From Verrucomicrobium sp. BvORR034 (lineage in GTDB: Bacteria; Verrucomicrobiota; Verrucomicrobiia; Verrucomicrobiales; Verrucomicrobiaceae), in assembly GCF_000739635.1 (NCBI RefSeq), contig NZ_BATQ01000125.1, positions 56,245 to 120,244 of the forward strand: a stretch of DNA of 64,000 bases, in the 5' to 3' direction. Positions 34,452 to 43,429 of this stretch are shown here, piece by piece (within the stretch, counting starts at the first letter, position 1; every line of letters starts with the position of its first letter). The position numbers and the translations under genes are program-made. The notes beneath the pieces are model-generated. The model was given only the letters and a program-made list of their open reading frames with translations, did no database searches and was not told where the DNA came from.

Positions 34452-35081
34452 TTATGCAGGGCCGATTTTCACCTCGGCCGTACCCGTCCCGCTGCCGTCG
34501 TCACAGATCTTCCACTCAAGGCTGGTCCTGCGCACACTGCCGGATGAGACCCCGTTGATGATGGTTGCAAGGCGGACGTAGGCCTCACCTGCCCCTGGTG
34601 ATGGCTCTCCGTCAGCGTAGGAGTCAATGGCGGCGCTGACCAGAGCGCCACCGGTCACGACCGTTTCATCATCGTTCTTCACCAGGGTAAACGTTGCCTT
34701 GAGGTGGATATGATACGTGCCTGTCGCCGACACCGTCAGCGATGGCCCAGCAGAGATGGGCACGCCGCCGATCGTCGGGACCAGCGCGCCGAAGTTGGCA
34801 TCTTGAACCGTGACAGCCATGGTGCCGCTGGCAGGCTCGACCGTCACTTTGTACGGGTGTTCCGCTGCTGCAGCTCCAGCTACACGTCGGGCGCTTCTCA
34901 CACGGATCCGGACGCTATTGCCGCTGCGCCCGATGAACACTCCCGGGCCGCCTCTCACACTGTCCGATGTGATCGAGCTCCTCGCTGCCGACTCGATGGC
35001 CGACATCCTGTCTTCGGAGAAGAAGTCCTCGACGGGATCGCCCGCAGTAAGAGGCTCCAGGTTGGGGTACAAGCGGCTCAT
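34452..35081 (-). CDS. putative tail tip/fibre protein
   Basis: 209 aa from ATG 35081, 2 bp after the upstream stop. Residues ~20-70 contain a helical segment and a beta motif (GVFIGRSGNSVRIRVRS). The rest is Gly/Ser/Thr/Val-rich beta structure with regularly spaced hydrophobics (SLTVSATGTYHIHLKATFTL), as in phage fibre or baseplate spike proteins. The family is not recognised. Confidence 0.6.
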   Translation of the reverse strand: MSRLYPNLEPLTAGDPVEDFFSEDRMSAIESAARSSITSDSVRGGPGVFIGRSGNSVRIRVRSARRVAGAAAAEHPYKVTVEPASGTMAVTVQDANFGALVPTIGGVPISAGPSLTVSATGTYHIHLKATFTLVKNDDETVVTGGALVSAAIDSYADGEPSPGAGEAYVRLATIINGVSSGSVRRTSLEWKICDDGSGTGTAEVKIGPA

Positions 35082-35083
35082 GA

Positions 35084-35869
35084 CTATCCGTAGATGGTTG
35101 GGTTCCAGCCGCCGCGGCCACTCAGCCGCCATTCTCTTACAATGTCATAGACCACCCGTTGGGTGGTCTGGGGCACCCCTGCCACGAATCGACTACCTCG
35201 CTGGTCCATCTGATATCCCACGTAGAGCCAGTTCCTGTTCCCGAAGCCTGGCGCAGGGCCCGGCAACGCGGTGAAGATCTTCCCGACCTGGTTGACGTCG
35301 TTCGAAGGAAGGTTCCTGCTGACAAATCGCTCGCGATAGCTGATCGCGGTGACGTCCAGGAAGGCCTCGATGCCAGCAAAGGGGTTGGCGGCAAAGGAAC
35401 TGGGGCCGGTGGCCACCATGGTCCCGAATCCTGCAAAGGTGCCTACCAAGTCATTGGTGGTGAGATTGCCAGAGGCATCCACGAACATTGCACCATGCAG
35501 CGGTGAACTCGGTCTGCCTCCGATCTGGGACACGAAATCCGGATGCACCTCGATGGGCTGCTCCTCGACCCCCATCACCAGGCTGTACACCGGCTGGTCC
35601 AGATCTTCGTCGGAAGCTCCGCAATATCTGCATTCCGCTCGAATCCCGTTGGGGATGTAGACCAGCTCCCGGGTCTCCATCTTGACGAAGGAACTGAACG
35701 GGTGATTGGCTCCAATGCGCGGCAACTGTGCGATCAGGCTTGAGGCGTTGGCCAAGGGCCCCTGGATCTCAAAGTGAGCCTCCCCATCGGTCAGGCCCTG
35801 CCGCTTCTGCCGGAGACGACACGTCTCCGGCAGAATTCTCACCTGTGCGCTTCCATAGCCCCTGATCAT
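35084..35869 (-). CDS. putative minor tail protein
   Basis: 261 aa immediately downstream of the tape measure gene (21-bp gap), the usual place of distal-tail/hub proteins. It contains a single CxxC (ECRYCG, residues ~78-83) and mixed alpha/beta segments (VYSLVMGVEEQPIEVHPDFV, DVTAISYRERFVSR). No domain is recognised. Two strong coding hairpins lie inside it, one near each end (35150-35168 and 35805-35835). Confidence 0.6.
   Translation of the reverse strand: MIRGYGSAQVRILPETCRLRQKRQGLTDGEAHFEIQGPLANASSLIAQLPRIGANHPFSSFVKMETRELVYIPNGIRAECRYCGASDEDLDQPVYSLVMGVEEQPIEVHPDFVSQIGGRPSSPLHGAMFVDASGNLTTNDLVGTFAGFGTMVATGPSSFAANPFAGIEAFLDVTAISYRERFVSRNLPSNDVNQVGKIFTALPGPAPGFGNRNWLYVGYQMDQRGSRFVAGVPQTTQRVVYDIVREWRLSGRGGWNPTIYG
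35150..35168. repeat. hairpin inside minor tail gene
   Basis: GACCACCC and GGGTGGTC with a 3-nt loop, near the 3' end of the 35084-35869 gene. No T-run follows on the minus strand, so it is not a simple terminator. It could protect or process the mRNA. Confidence 0.5.
35805..35835. repeat. strong hairpin with 14-bp perfect arms inside minor tail gene
   Basis: Arms TTCTGCCGGAGACG and CGTCTCCGGCAGAA flank a 3-nt loop. On the minus strand it begins about 34 nt after the start codon of the 35084-35869 gene, within the region that a ribosome must open. It could lower expression of that gene relative to the abundant upstream tail genes. Confidence 0.65.
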
Positions 35870-35890
35870 GCCCCTCTGGCAGCGTCAACC

Positions 35891-38800
35891 TCACATTTTG
35901 ACGGCGGCCCGCTTGCCGGCACTCCGGACGTTCATTTCATGCTGGGCCTGCATGTACTTGATCATCTTGTCCAGTCGGCCAAACAAGTCTCTCGGCGCAT
36001 GGGATCCCGCCCCATACACAGCACCGCCACCGCCGATCCGCTGCAGCGTGCTGACTCTCTGGCGGAGATCGGGCTTGTTTTCATAGTCGGCATCGCCCGC
36101 CTGCTCTTGACGGCGCTTTCTGCGAGCATCCCGCTCCTCACGCTTGGCTTGTTTGGCAGCCTCCTTCTCATCCACGCCCATTTCCTTCAGTTCCTGCTCA
36201 CGCTCTTTGCGGATCTGCTTGTCACGCACCCTGGCGGCAGATTCCTCATTGCCTCCCATCTCACGGCGTCGAGCCTTATTCTCACTCTTGAGCCCCTCTT
36301 TGACGAGGTCACGGCGCTTTTTGGCCTGGTCCATTTCGATCTGCCGCTGTTGTTGCTCCTGGGCATCGCTCTGCTTTACCTTCGCCACCGCCTGATCCCG
36401 GGTGATCCCTTCACGCTCCATCCGCTCCACGACCCGGGCTTCGAAGGTGGCGGCTTTCTCCGTCTGGATCGCCGCCTCACGCAGCGCTGCCGCATGGTCA
36501 GCATAGCCGCGGATCTCCGCCTGCATGGCTCGAGTGCGCAGGTCCTCTGCCCGCTGCCGGCCACTGGATTCATTCTGGGCAAAGCCCTCCTCACGGCCTT
36601 CGTCGGCCTGACCGCGCTGCCTCCCACGTGCGCGGGACTGCAGTTCTTTATCGGCCTCGGCCTGGGCCTGGGCAGGGCTCATGCCCTGGTCACGGTACCG
36701 GCGCTCCATCAGCGGCCGCTCTACCTCGTCTTCCTTGCGGGCCGCTGCCTCATCGATAGCCCGGGCACCGGCATGGTTACCCAGGCGGCGTTGATCCGCG
36801 GCATCTTCCCGCATCCGGGCGGCTTCTACGGCGGCCTCGCTTTGCGCCCGCTGGCGGGCCTGGTCGCGTTTGAACGCCTCCTCCGCGGCATCCACCCCTT
36901 TACGCTGCCTCTCCTCCTCAGCACGCGCCTGGCTGCGCGTCGCATCAGCGGCCGCCCTGGCGTTCTTTTCGGCCCAATCGGCCTCCCCACCGCGGCCGGC
37001 CTTGCGCAGCGCTGCAGCACGGCTCCGCCCTTCAGCTTCGATGATCTCGGCCTTTTTGTCAGCCTCCTGCACCTCGAGAGCCAGGCGTTCGCGGGAGAGA
37101 TCCAGTCGCTTCAGTTCGGCCTCATAGGCATTGTCGGTCGCGGCCGCGATCTGCTCGGCCACCTGCAGCTCCATGGCCCTTCGCGAGCGCCAGACCTCCA
37201 GCGCCTGCTGTGCGATTGCCCGGTCCTGGGCAGCCAGCCGCGCGATCTTCTCCTGTTCAGACGCCAGGGATTTTATTTCCGCGAGCCTCTGCTTCAGAGT
37301 GGCAGACTGGCCAGCACCTTCAGGTCCTACCACCACACCAGACTGGTCAGCAATTCGTTTAAGCGAAGCCTGATCATTTTCGGACTTCTTGAGAGTGTCC
37401 TCAGCTGAACTTAGCTCTTCCGGATTGGCATCGCCATTGCTCACCAACTCGTTGAGACGCTGTCTGGCGGCAGCAGCATTCTGCACCGCCGATTGATACG
37501 CATCATAGAGCGCCAGCTTCTGCTGCAGAATGGCCAATTCGTTGTCGCTATCCAGGGCAATCCGCAGACTTTGCCCCACTTCTTGAGCTGCCTCCTCTGC
37601 TTTCTCGATCCCCAACCTCAACGCCTCGATGGCAGTCTGCGCTTCTTCGAACTTCTGAGCATCCCCGACCTGGACGGAGCTCTGAATCCCACCAAGACCG
37701 TGAGCTCCGATATTCACCATCTGCGGCCGGAGCTGCTCAGCTCGTGCCTGCAGGCTGGCCATTTCGCCCCGCATTTCCGCAAGCTTTTCCGCCGCTCTCA
37801 CTGCCGCATCGCCGCCAGCAGCCTGGGCATCCTGCACCTGCGTGAGCCCGTCAAAGAGTCGCTTCGCTACCGCAGCCTGGGCGGCCATCTCTTCGCGTTG
37901 CGCTTGCAAATCGCGCAGTTTCGACTCATTCCCCATCAATTCCTGCTGGGTATTGCGCCGGCTTTCGGCTGTCTCACGTGCATCCGTGCGTTGGCCGGTC
38001 TGGCGTTCGTAGTACTCCTCGGGCCTCCGTAGGTTGGCGCGATGGAGCTTTTCCAGTTCCATCTGCTGGACCTTCAAGCCTGCGATGCGCCCTCTAGCCA
38101 CGCTCTCCATGTCCTTGTCGCCAGCCACCGCAGCACGCGCAGCCTCTTCATGTGCTTTGCCCAGCTCTCGCAACGTATCCGCATACGCTTTGCTGAGGTC
38201 CTGCACGGTCTGGATGGCATCGGCCTGCCCCTTGAGACGGGCAAGAATCTCCCCGGTAGCACTGCCGTAGGCATCCACCGCCTTTCGAGCTTGGGACCAA
38301 GCGTCATAGACCATCCATCCGACGGTGGCCACCGCTGCGAGCGCCAGCGTCACGGGGTTGGCCAACAGCATGCGGCCCATCCACGCTATCTGTGCACCCA
38401 CAAATTTAAAGGCATTGCCAAGAATCATCAGCGAGGCCGTCAGACCGCCGGCACGGAAGGCACTGGCCACCTTCCCCACGGAGCTGACCAGCGCAGAGAA
38501 AGCCTGCTGCATGCTCAGGGCCATGGCAAACCGGAAGGCATCTCCTGCAGCGGTCCCCGCGCCGGCCAGGTCGTTCTTGACCTTGTCCTTCACCGAGGCA
38601 CCTGCTCCAACAGCATAGCCACCTGCACCCTTCGTCACAGTGTTTGCTCCCAAGGAGGCTCCTTTCAGAGCTCCAAGGCCCCGAAACACCCCTTTGTAGA
38701 GGGCGCTACCCAGGATTGCGGCACTCACGGCCAATACGGTGGTGCCGATTCCTTTCAGAGCCGTCTCCATGCCGGGCACCTTGGTGGCAGTTTCCATGAA

Positions 38801-39772
38801 CTTGGCCTGCATCTTGTCCTGCACCCCCATGACCTTGCCCAGCAGGCGGCCGTAGTAGTCCGTCACCGGCGTCAGTCGCTCCACCGCCTTGGTCATGCTG
38901 TCGATCGCCTGCTTTTCGCCCTGCAGGAAACCTTCACCGAACCCAGCAGACATGGTATCGGTCGCATCTTCATATGTGCTCTGCAGACCTTCGAGAGTCT
39001 TGCTAATGTTGTCCATTGCCCCTCGGGAGCGTTTCAGATCAGACTCAAACAGCCTCCACATGTCTGTGAAACTGGCGCCGCTGGCCTGCATGGCTTCCAA
39101 TGCGTTCCGAGTCTGGCCGGAAACCACCCCCAGTTCCTGGAGCTGCTGGAGCACTTCACCAATCGGCCGCCCGCTCGAAAGGCCATCATAAACCCGTCCC
39201 ACCAAGCCCGCCATCTGGGCAAACTGCGTGCCGGCTACGGCCGCGGCATCACCCGCCAAGGTCAGACCGTCTTTGGTGCTCAACGCCCCCTTGGTAAGTG
39301 TCTGCAGAGCTTTGTCTCCGCCACTCACATCTTTGAACCCAAACGGAGTGAAGTCGGCGAATGACCGTAGCTCCCGCGCTCTCTCGCGCGCCGACTGCAT
39401 GCCTTTTAACAAGGTGCGAAACTGGTTCACCACCGTCTCCATCCCCCCCGCTCCCTGGGTACCCATCTTGGCCAGTCCAACGGTGAGTTCCTTAACAGAC
39501 TTGAGCGCGGCATATGCTGCTCCAGCAAAGAGACCGAGCGGGCCCAGCAGCTTGATGGTGATGGCGGTGCCGATGCCGCTCATCACGGCCTCCATCTTGG
39601 ATCCACCGCTGGCGACGGTCGCAAGGGCGTCGATCATGCCAAACTGCCAGGCGCTGACACTGGCCCGGACTTTGTTGACCGCCGTGTTCGCCGACGCGAG
39701 CTGCCGCTGGGCGGCGATGGCCTGCGTTGCAGCTGCAAGCCGTGGGTCATTGCTGGTGATGTTGATGGCCAT
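35891..39772 (-). CDS. tail tape measure protein
   Basis: 1293 aa, the longest gene of the window. The N-terminal ~450 residues contain tape-measure features: MEAVMSGIGTAITIKLLGPL, helical stretches, and membrane-like segments (GPLGLFAGAAYAALKSV; MLLANPVTLALAAVATVGWM around 460-490). From ~520 to 1200 the chain is coiled coil rich in Gln, Arg, Ala and Glu (LQAREEMAAQ, ERREQ-type heptads). The length implies a tail on the order of 190-200 nm by the usual ~0.15 nm per residue rule. It is preceded by a chaperone-like gene and followed by minor tail genes, as in siphoviruses. Confidence 0.93.
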   Translation of the reverse strand: MAINITSNDPRLAAATQAIAAQRQLASANTAVNKVRASVSAWQFGMIDALATVASGGSKMEAVMSGIGTAITIKLLGPLGLFAGAAYAALKSVKELTVGLAKMGTQGAGGMETVVNQFRTLLKGMQSARERARELRSFADFTPFGFKDVSGGDKALQTLTKGALSTKDGLTLAGDAAAVAGTQFAQMAGLVGRVYDGLSSGRPIGEVLQQLQELGVVSGQTRNALEAMQASGASFTDMWRLFESDLKRSRGAMDNISKTLEGLQSTYEDATDTMSAGFGEGFLQGEKQAIDSMTKAVERLTPVTDYYGRLLGKVMGVQDKMQAKFMETATKVPGMETALKGIGTTVLAVSAAILGSALYKGVFRGLGALKGASLGANTVTKGAGGYAVGAGASVKDKVKNDLAGAGTAAGDAFRFAMALSMQQAFSALVSSVGKVASAFRAGGLTASLMILGNAFKFVGAQIAWMGRMLLANPVTLALAAVATVGWMVYDAWSQARKAVDAYGSATGEILARLKGQADAIQTVQDLSKAYADTLRELGKAHEEAARAAVAGDKDMESVARGRIAGLKVQQMELEKLHRANLRRPEEYYERQTGQRTDARETAESRRNTQQELMGNESKLRDLQAQREEMAAQAAVAKRLFDGLTQVQDAQAAGGDAAVRAAEKLAEMRGEMASLQARAEQLRPQMVNIGAHGLGGIQSSVQVGDAQKFEEAQTAIEALRLGIEKAEEAAQEVGQSLRIALDSDNELAILQQKLALYDAYQSAVQNAAAARQRLNELVSNGDANPEELSSAEDTLKKSENDQASLKRIADQSGVVVGPEGAGQSATLKQRLAEIKSLASEQEKIARLAAQDRAIAQQALEVWRSRRAMELQVAEQIAAATDNAYEAELKRLDLSRERLALEVQEADKKAEIIEAEGRSRAAALRKAGRGGEADWAEKNARAAADATRSQARAEEERQRKGVDAAEEAFKRDQARQRAQSEAAVEAARMREDAADQRRLGNHAGARAIDEAAARKEDEVERPLMERRYRDQGMSPAQAQAEADKELQSRARGRQRGQADEGREEGFAQNESSGRQRAEDLRTRAMQAEIRGYADHAAALREAAIQTEKAATFEARVVERMEREGITRDQAVAKVKQSDAQEQQQRQIEMDQAKKRRDLVKEGLKSENKARRREMGGNEESAARVRDKQIRKEREQELKEMGVDEKEAAKQAKREERDARRKRRQEQAGDADYENKPDLRQRVSTLQRIGGGGAVYGAGSHAPRDLFGRLDKMIKYMQAQHEMNVRSAGKRAAVKM

Positions 39773-39807
39773 CTTGGTCCACCCCGCGTGTCACCAGCCC
39801 GCGTCGG

Positions 39808-40482
39808 CTATTCCCTGCCCAATGCTTCACGCAGGAGCCTCACAGCACGCGGCCGGCCTTCCTCACGCTCACGCTGCCGTTTCTCCTTCTCGCGCTGCTC
39901 CTGCATCGCCCGCATCGCCCGCAGACCTTCCTGGAACTCACGGTCTTCGTCGGTGAGAAACTTCACATCTGCAGTAGCACTGAGGCTGGTGAGGTACATC
40001 CAGTCCACCAGGCCCGCAGGCCATTCACTGCCGACGACCTTGGAATCAAATCCCTGGCTGGAGAGGTAAGACAGCACGGTCAAAAGCCCGGGAGTCACCC
40101 GCTCCTTGCCAGCCTCCCCACCAGTGGCCATGACGTCAGGCATCGTGCAACAGGCATTCAGATAGGCCTGGAACGCGGCCTCTTCTGCCGGGAGCTTCCT
40201 GCTCCACCAGACCGCTCTCAGTGCAAAACTCCACCGGCGCCACCAAGTGGCTTTCTGACGAAGGACCTTGCCCGCTTGGGATCCCGGCACACTACAGAGC
40301 CGCACCGCCAGTTCCAGCTGCGCAAAGTCCATGGGCTCCTCAGCCAGCAGCGGATGCCCTGCAAGGCGCAGCAGTTCCCGGTGCCAAAGGGAAAAGGGCA
40401 CCAAACGGCGCCCTAGACACTTGAACTCGGCAGCCCCCAGCCAGACGGCGAGAGCCTCATCCAGGCCAGACCAGGATTCCAC
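39808..40482 (-). CDS. putative tail assembly chaperone-like protein
   Basis: 224 aa between the tail tube and tape measure genes, where phages keep the tail assembly chaperone(s). Residues 1-110 are helical with many Trp (WSGLDEALAVWLGAAEF, TWWRRWSFALRAVWWSRK). The C-terminal 40 residues are a charged helix (RAMQEQREKEKRQREREEGR). Many phages make a longer chaperone by frameshift; I see no clear slippery site near its end. Confidence 0.6.
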   Translation of the reverse strand: MESWSGLDEALAVWLGAAEFKCLGRRLVPFSLWHRELLRLAGHPLLAEEPMDFAQLELAVRLCSVPGSQAGKVLRQKATWWRRWSFALRAVWWSRKLPAEEAAFQAYLNACCTMPDVMATGGEAGKERVTPGLLTVLSYLSSQGFDSKVVGSEWPAGLVDWMYLTSLSATADVKFLTDEDREFQEGLRAMRAMQEQREKEKRQREREEGRPRAVRLLREALGRE

Positions 40483-40491
40483 AGCGAATCA

Positions 40492-40890
40492 TCAGTTGAG
40501 CGCCGTACCCGTCTGGTCGGTGATCTTCGGGAAGCTCACGCCAGTGGTTTCACCCATCTGGAACTCGTTGTTTTTCACGGTCTGCTTCCCGCCCTTCACG
40601 ATGTACACCTTACCGCGAAAGACGAACGTGGCAGAGGCATTGCCATCCAACACGTTTTCGAAGAGGATCGCATCCATGATGTACCCTTCCATGGTAAAAG
40701 TACGCTTGGCGGAACCACGGGCATAGGCTTCGGTCTCCGCGTAGAGGTTCTTACCTTCAGCCTCGAACTCGGGCTCAGCGTCAATCGTCAGCGACTGGGG
40801 CTGGATGCCGATGCTGCTGGCAATGGCCAGCGCTGCAGGATCGTTGAACCCGAACTTGTACGACTGGGAACCATATTGACGGACGGCCAT
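40492..40890 (-). CDS. putative major tail tube protein
   Basis: 132 aa from ATG 40890, chosen because GGAGG lies about 6 nt before it; the upstream ATG at 40902 has none. The compact beta-rich sequence (SLTIDAEPEFEAEGKNLYAE, RTFTMEGYIMDAIL, ATFVFRGKVYIVKGGKQTV) fits the small beta-sandwich tube proteins of siphoviruses. Position two genes before the tape measure supports this. No close family is recognised. Confidence 0.65.
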   Translation of the reverse strand: MAVRQYGSQSYKFGFNDPAALAIASSIGIQPQSLTIDAEPEFEAEGKNLYAETEAYARGSAKRTFTMEGYIMDAILFENVLDGNASATFVFRGKVYIVKGGKQTVKNNEFQMGETTGVSFPKITDQTGTALN

Positions 40891-40918
40891 GCAAGCCTCC
40901 ATCTGTCAACGGTCAGAG

Positions 40919-41407
40919 TCACCCCACTGGGTGCTGCACGTCGGGTTCGCCCCGTTTCTCCAGCAACTGGCAGCCTACTTTGAGGAACACGATGTCCGCA
41001 TAGTCCTGGCCGTCGCTCGCTTCGGCTATGTCTTCAATGACCCACCCGTTGAGCACGATGCCGGTTTCATCATCAACCCCAGGTCGGGGAATCTGGTTGA
41101 GCGCCTTCTCAACATCGGCCGCCAATTTGCTTTGCAGGCCCTCGTTGGTCGTGCCGGCAGGTGGCTTCTCATCCATGTTGCGCAGGAGGATGATCGCCAC
41201 CTCCCCATTGTACACGCCGGTGTCGGGGGCTATCTCATCCACTCGGTCCACCTTCACCACACCCACGACGCCGGTGTCTGCAGTACTGCGCCGGCCCGCG
41301 ACGAACGTGGTACCTGGCACGCGTACAGTGAGCTCGCTCACGAACACTTTTGCCAGCCGCTCTTTGATCTGAAACAGGTCACTCATGGTATTGGGCGTTC
41401 CCGTCAC
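40919..41407 (-). CDS. putative tail completion/head-tail protein
   Basis: 162 aa from a GTG that overlaps the upstream stop by 4 bp; ATG 41386 (MSDLFQIKERLAK) is an equally good start. A helix at the N-terminus, a beta-alpha-beta core (GEVAIILLRNMDEKPP, GIVLNGWVIEDIAEASDGQD) and position upstream of the tail tube gene suggest a neck or tail terminator protein. This is from gene order. Confidence 0.6.
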   Translation of the reverse strand: MTGTPNTMSDLFQIKERLAKVFVSELTVRVPGTTFVAGRRSTADTGVVGVVKVDRVDEIAPDTGVYNGEVAIILLRNMDEKPPAGTTNEGLQSKLAADVEKALNQIPRPGVDDETGIVLNGWVIEDIAEASDGQDYADIVFLKVGCQLLEKRGEPDVQHPVG

Positions 41408-41740
41408 ACGTCACGGGTTTGTACCGGACCGCACGTCAACATCACTCCCGCCCCACCCAGATCCTGGACCAGCATCACCCTTCCCACGATGCCTTTCTTC
41501 TGACGCAGCACCTTGTGCCCCTTCTCAGGGTTGCACTGCCGCACGGCCGAAAGGGAGAGGTACACATCGAAGTCAGGCAGCTCAGTCTTGCCGCCGATCG
41601 TCTGGCTCAGCGCAGTGGAGAAACCACGATCAGAGACAGTGCCCAGGACATCTGGCACACCATTGATCGTCAGCTTCTCCCCCATTTCCTCATTCCCATC
41701 TTCGGCCGCCTGGTCAAAAGCATCGTCAAAGTCACTCATG
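41404..41740 (-). CDS. small head-tail connector-region protein
   Basis: 111 aa from ATG 41740, preceded by GGAGGGATATC. The acidic N-terminus (MSDFDDAFDQAAEDGNEEMG) leads into a beta-rich region (KTELPDFDVYLSLSA, GRVMLVQDLGGAGVMLTCG). It resembles the ATP-binding-sugar-like head-tail joining proteins in size only; the family is not recognised. It starts right after a minus-strand terminator, so it may be transcribed by read-through or by its own promoter. Confidence 0.6.
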
Positions 41741-41753
41741 ATATCCCTCCTGC

Positions 41754-41785
41754 AAAAAGGGCTGCCCCATGCACTGGAGCAGCCC
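41754..41785 (-). terminator. intrinsic terminator
   Basis: On the minus strand, GGGCTGC and GCAGCCC form a stem with a ~13-nt loop, followed directly by TTTTT. It lies between the decoration-like gene (41818-42234) and the connector-region gene (41404-41740), so it would reduce tail gene transcription relative to head genes. Confidence 0.7.
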
Positions 41786-41817
41786 GAGAAATTGAAAAAC
41801 ACCTGTCCTCCGCAACC

Positions 41818-42234
41818 TTACGCCGGAACGGCCACCCCACCTCCGACGGGGCGCAACGCCATGGTCGTGGCGGTTTTGATCACACCCAACACCGTAGTGT
41901 AGTTTCCTGCTGCCAGGTCTTCTGCCGGGCACATTTTCCCGGGCGTGGCGCTCTGAACAATCACTGTGCCCACCGGGACGCCATGCGCCCCCAGGACGAG
42001 GTCCACATCTTCAAGGACGTAGAAAAGAGGCTGACCTGCCCCAGCGGTGTTCAGGGCTACCCCCGCGACATCCTTTTTCGTCGCATCGTTGCCGTCTGCC
42101 TTGTAGAGCTTCTGATCGGTCGTGTTCTTGCAGAGAGTGTCCCCGGCCGCGATGGCCTCCCCTGCGGTACCCTGGGTCTGGTTTCCAGCGGAGCTTTTGA
42201 GAACATTGGCGGCGGTGAGTGCGATATCGGCCAT
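41818..42234 (-). CDS. putative decoration/DUF2190-like structural protein
   Basis: 138 aa, Ala/Gly/Val-rich. The layout TAANVLKSSAGNQTQGTAGE, followed by AAGDTLCKN, DVAGVALNTAGAGQPL and a terminal VIKTATTMALRPVGGG, resembles the beta-tulip-like capsid decoration (DUF2190) proteins of many phages. A similar layout occurs in the 121-aa protein at 45256-45621, so two decoration-type proteins may stud the capsid. It is followed by an intrinsic terminator. Confidence 0.6.
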   Translation of the reverse strand: MADIALTAANVLKSSAGNQTQGTAGEAIAAGDTLCKNTTDQKLYKADGNDATKKDVAGVALNTAGAGQPLFYVLEDVDLVLGAHGVPVGTVIVQSATPGKMCPAEDLAAGNYTTVLGVIKTATTMALRPVGGGVAVPA

Positions 42235-42255
42235 GCTCGCCGCCGCATGTCAACC

Positions 42256-43089
42256 TTACCAGATGGAGCCCAGGGCAGCTTCAATGGAACCATCATCCCA
42301 GCGACCATCCATCACCCCAGCAAAGGCCCACTTCCCGTTCAGAGCTGCCGATGTCCCTCGACCGAACAAGACACCGTTGACCGTGATGGTACCGGTGCCA
42401 AGCGCGAATGTCGTGGGCGTCCCATTGTTGATGGAGAGGTGGCTGTTCGCTCCGTCAAACACGACCCGGAGGATTTGATTGGCTCCCGTAGTAACGGTCA
42501 CTCCAGTATCGACCGCGGTGCTGTTGAGCCGCACCGCCCATTTCGATGAGGACATCACTACCCCCGAACTCCCAGCGCTGAAGGCAATGGGACCACCTCC
42601 ATTGGTACCAGAGGTCACATTGAGGACCGCAAAGAGGGTGATGGGCTGTGGGATCAGAATGAGCGGGGACAGCGTCGCCACAAGCCAGTCTCCGGACGAT
42701 GTGACGCCGTAGCCATTGCCAAAGGCCTGGAGGGTGCCAGATCGTCCTATTTCAGGCTGGTTTGCTGCAGTGGCCTGTTCAGGAAACAGGCCTCCGGCTT
42801 GGTCCAGACCGTTCACGACGGTGCCCACCCCGCCATTGAGGAAGGCAAGAACGTCACTGCCCCACCTGCCGGTAACAGCATCGGTGGTGAAATCTTCCAC
42901 CGCACTGTCACTGCTCCTGCGGATGCGCCATGAAGGGGTCACAGAACTGAACAGCCGATGCCCGAAGGCAAAGGCGTACCGGAAGTCATCCTGCCACTGG
43001 TCCAGCGGCCCCACGAAGGGCGCTGGCGGATCAGCGGTAGTTAGAGGAAACTTTACGGTGGCAAGATCCAGACCAAATCCAAGACGCAT
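42256..43089 (-). CDS. structural protein with LamG/ConA-like lectin domain
   Basis: 277 aa from ATG 43089. Residues ~30-95 (SSVTPSWRIRRSSDSAVEDF, FLNGGVGTVVNGL) resemble the module found next to arabinofuranosidase-like domains in phages. Residues ~100-275 form a concanavalin-like jelly-roll (PITLFAVLNVTSGTNGGGPI, RVVFDGANSHLSINNG, LNGKWAFAGVMDGRWDDGSI). It could bind host surface sugars, or decorate the head, as it lies among head genes rather than tail fibres. No catalytic residues can be named. Confidence 0.65.
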   Translation of the reverse strand: MRLGFGLDLATVKFPLTTADPPAPFVGPLDQWQDDFRYAFAFGHRLFSSVTPSWRIRRSSDSAVEDFTTDAVTGRWGSDVLAFLNGGVGTVVNGLDQAGGLFPEQATAANQPEIGRSGTLQAFGNGYGVTSSGDWLVATLSPLILIPQPITLFAVLNVTSGTNGGGPIAFSAGSSGVVMSSSKWAVRLNSTAVDTGVTVTTGANQILRVVFDGANSHLSINNGTPTTFALGTGTITVNGVLFGRGTSAALNGKWAFAGVMDGRWDDGSIEAALGSIW

Positions 43090-43125
43090 ACGCAACAAGA
43101 GTGAAAGTTTGAGCAGAACAGACCA

Positions 43126-43386
43126 TCAACGCCGGTAGGCACGGTACATGCCCGATTCGCCGGATCTCTTGAGCTTGGTAATGCCCCTGCCGTTGATGAT
43201 GATGGTGCCAGGAGCGTGGGCCACACCAGTCAGGGCACCGCTGGCGTTGACTTCCTCGAACTGCTCAAAGGTCACAGGCACACTGCCCACGACCTGAACG
43301 GCGAAGAAGTCCCCCTCCACGAGGGCGTTGTCACTTACGTTCTGGACGCCATTCGCCCCCTGCAACAGATCATTGATGTCTCCCAT
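43126..43386 (-). CDS. small phage structural-region protein
   Basis: 86 aa between the LamG-type gene and the 220-aa gene. Beta-rich (DFFAVQVVGSVPVTFEQFEE, GTIIINGRGITKLKR) with no domain recognised. It is in line with the head-region genes and probably a minor structural or accessory protein. Confidence 0.55.
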   Translation of the reverse strand: MGDINDLLQGANGVQNVSDNALVEGDFFAVQVVGSVPVTFEQFEEVNASGALTGVAHAPGTIIINGRGITKLKRSGESGMYRAYRR

Positions 43387-43429
43387 GGATTTCGGTGTGT
43401 TGGTTTCTATTTGCGTTGACTAAACTTTA

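Noticed and set aside
35774..37408. 544-aa open frame on the plus strand
   Set aside because: Antisense to the tape measure and minor tail genes; Leu/Pro/His-rich composition produced by the GC-rich coiled-coil codons on the other strand; no domain.
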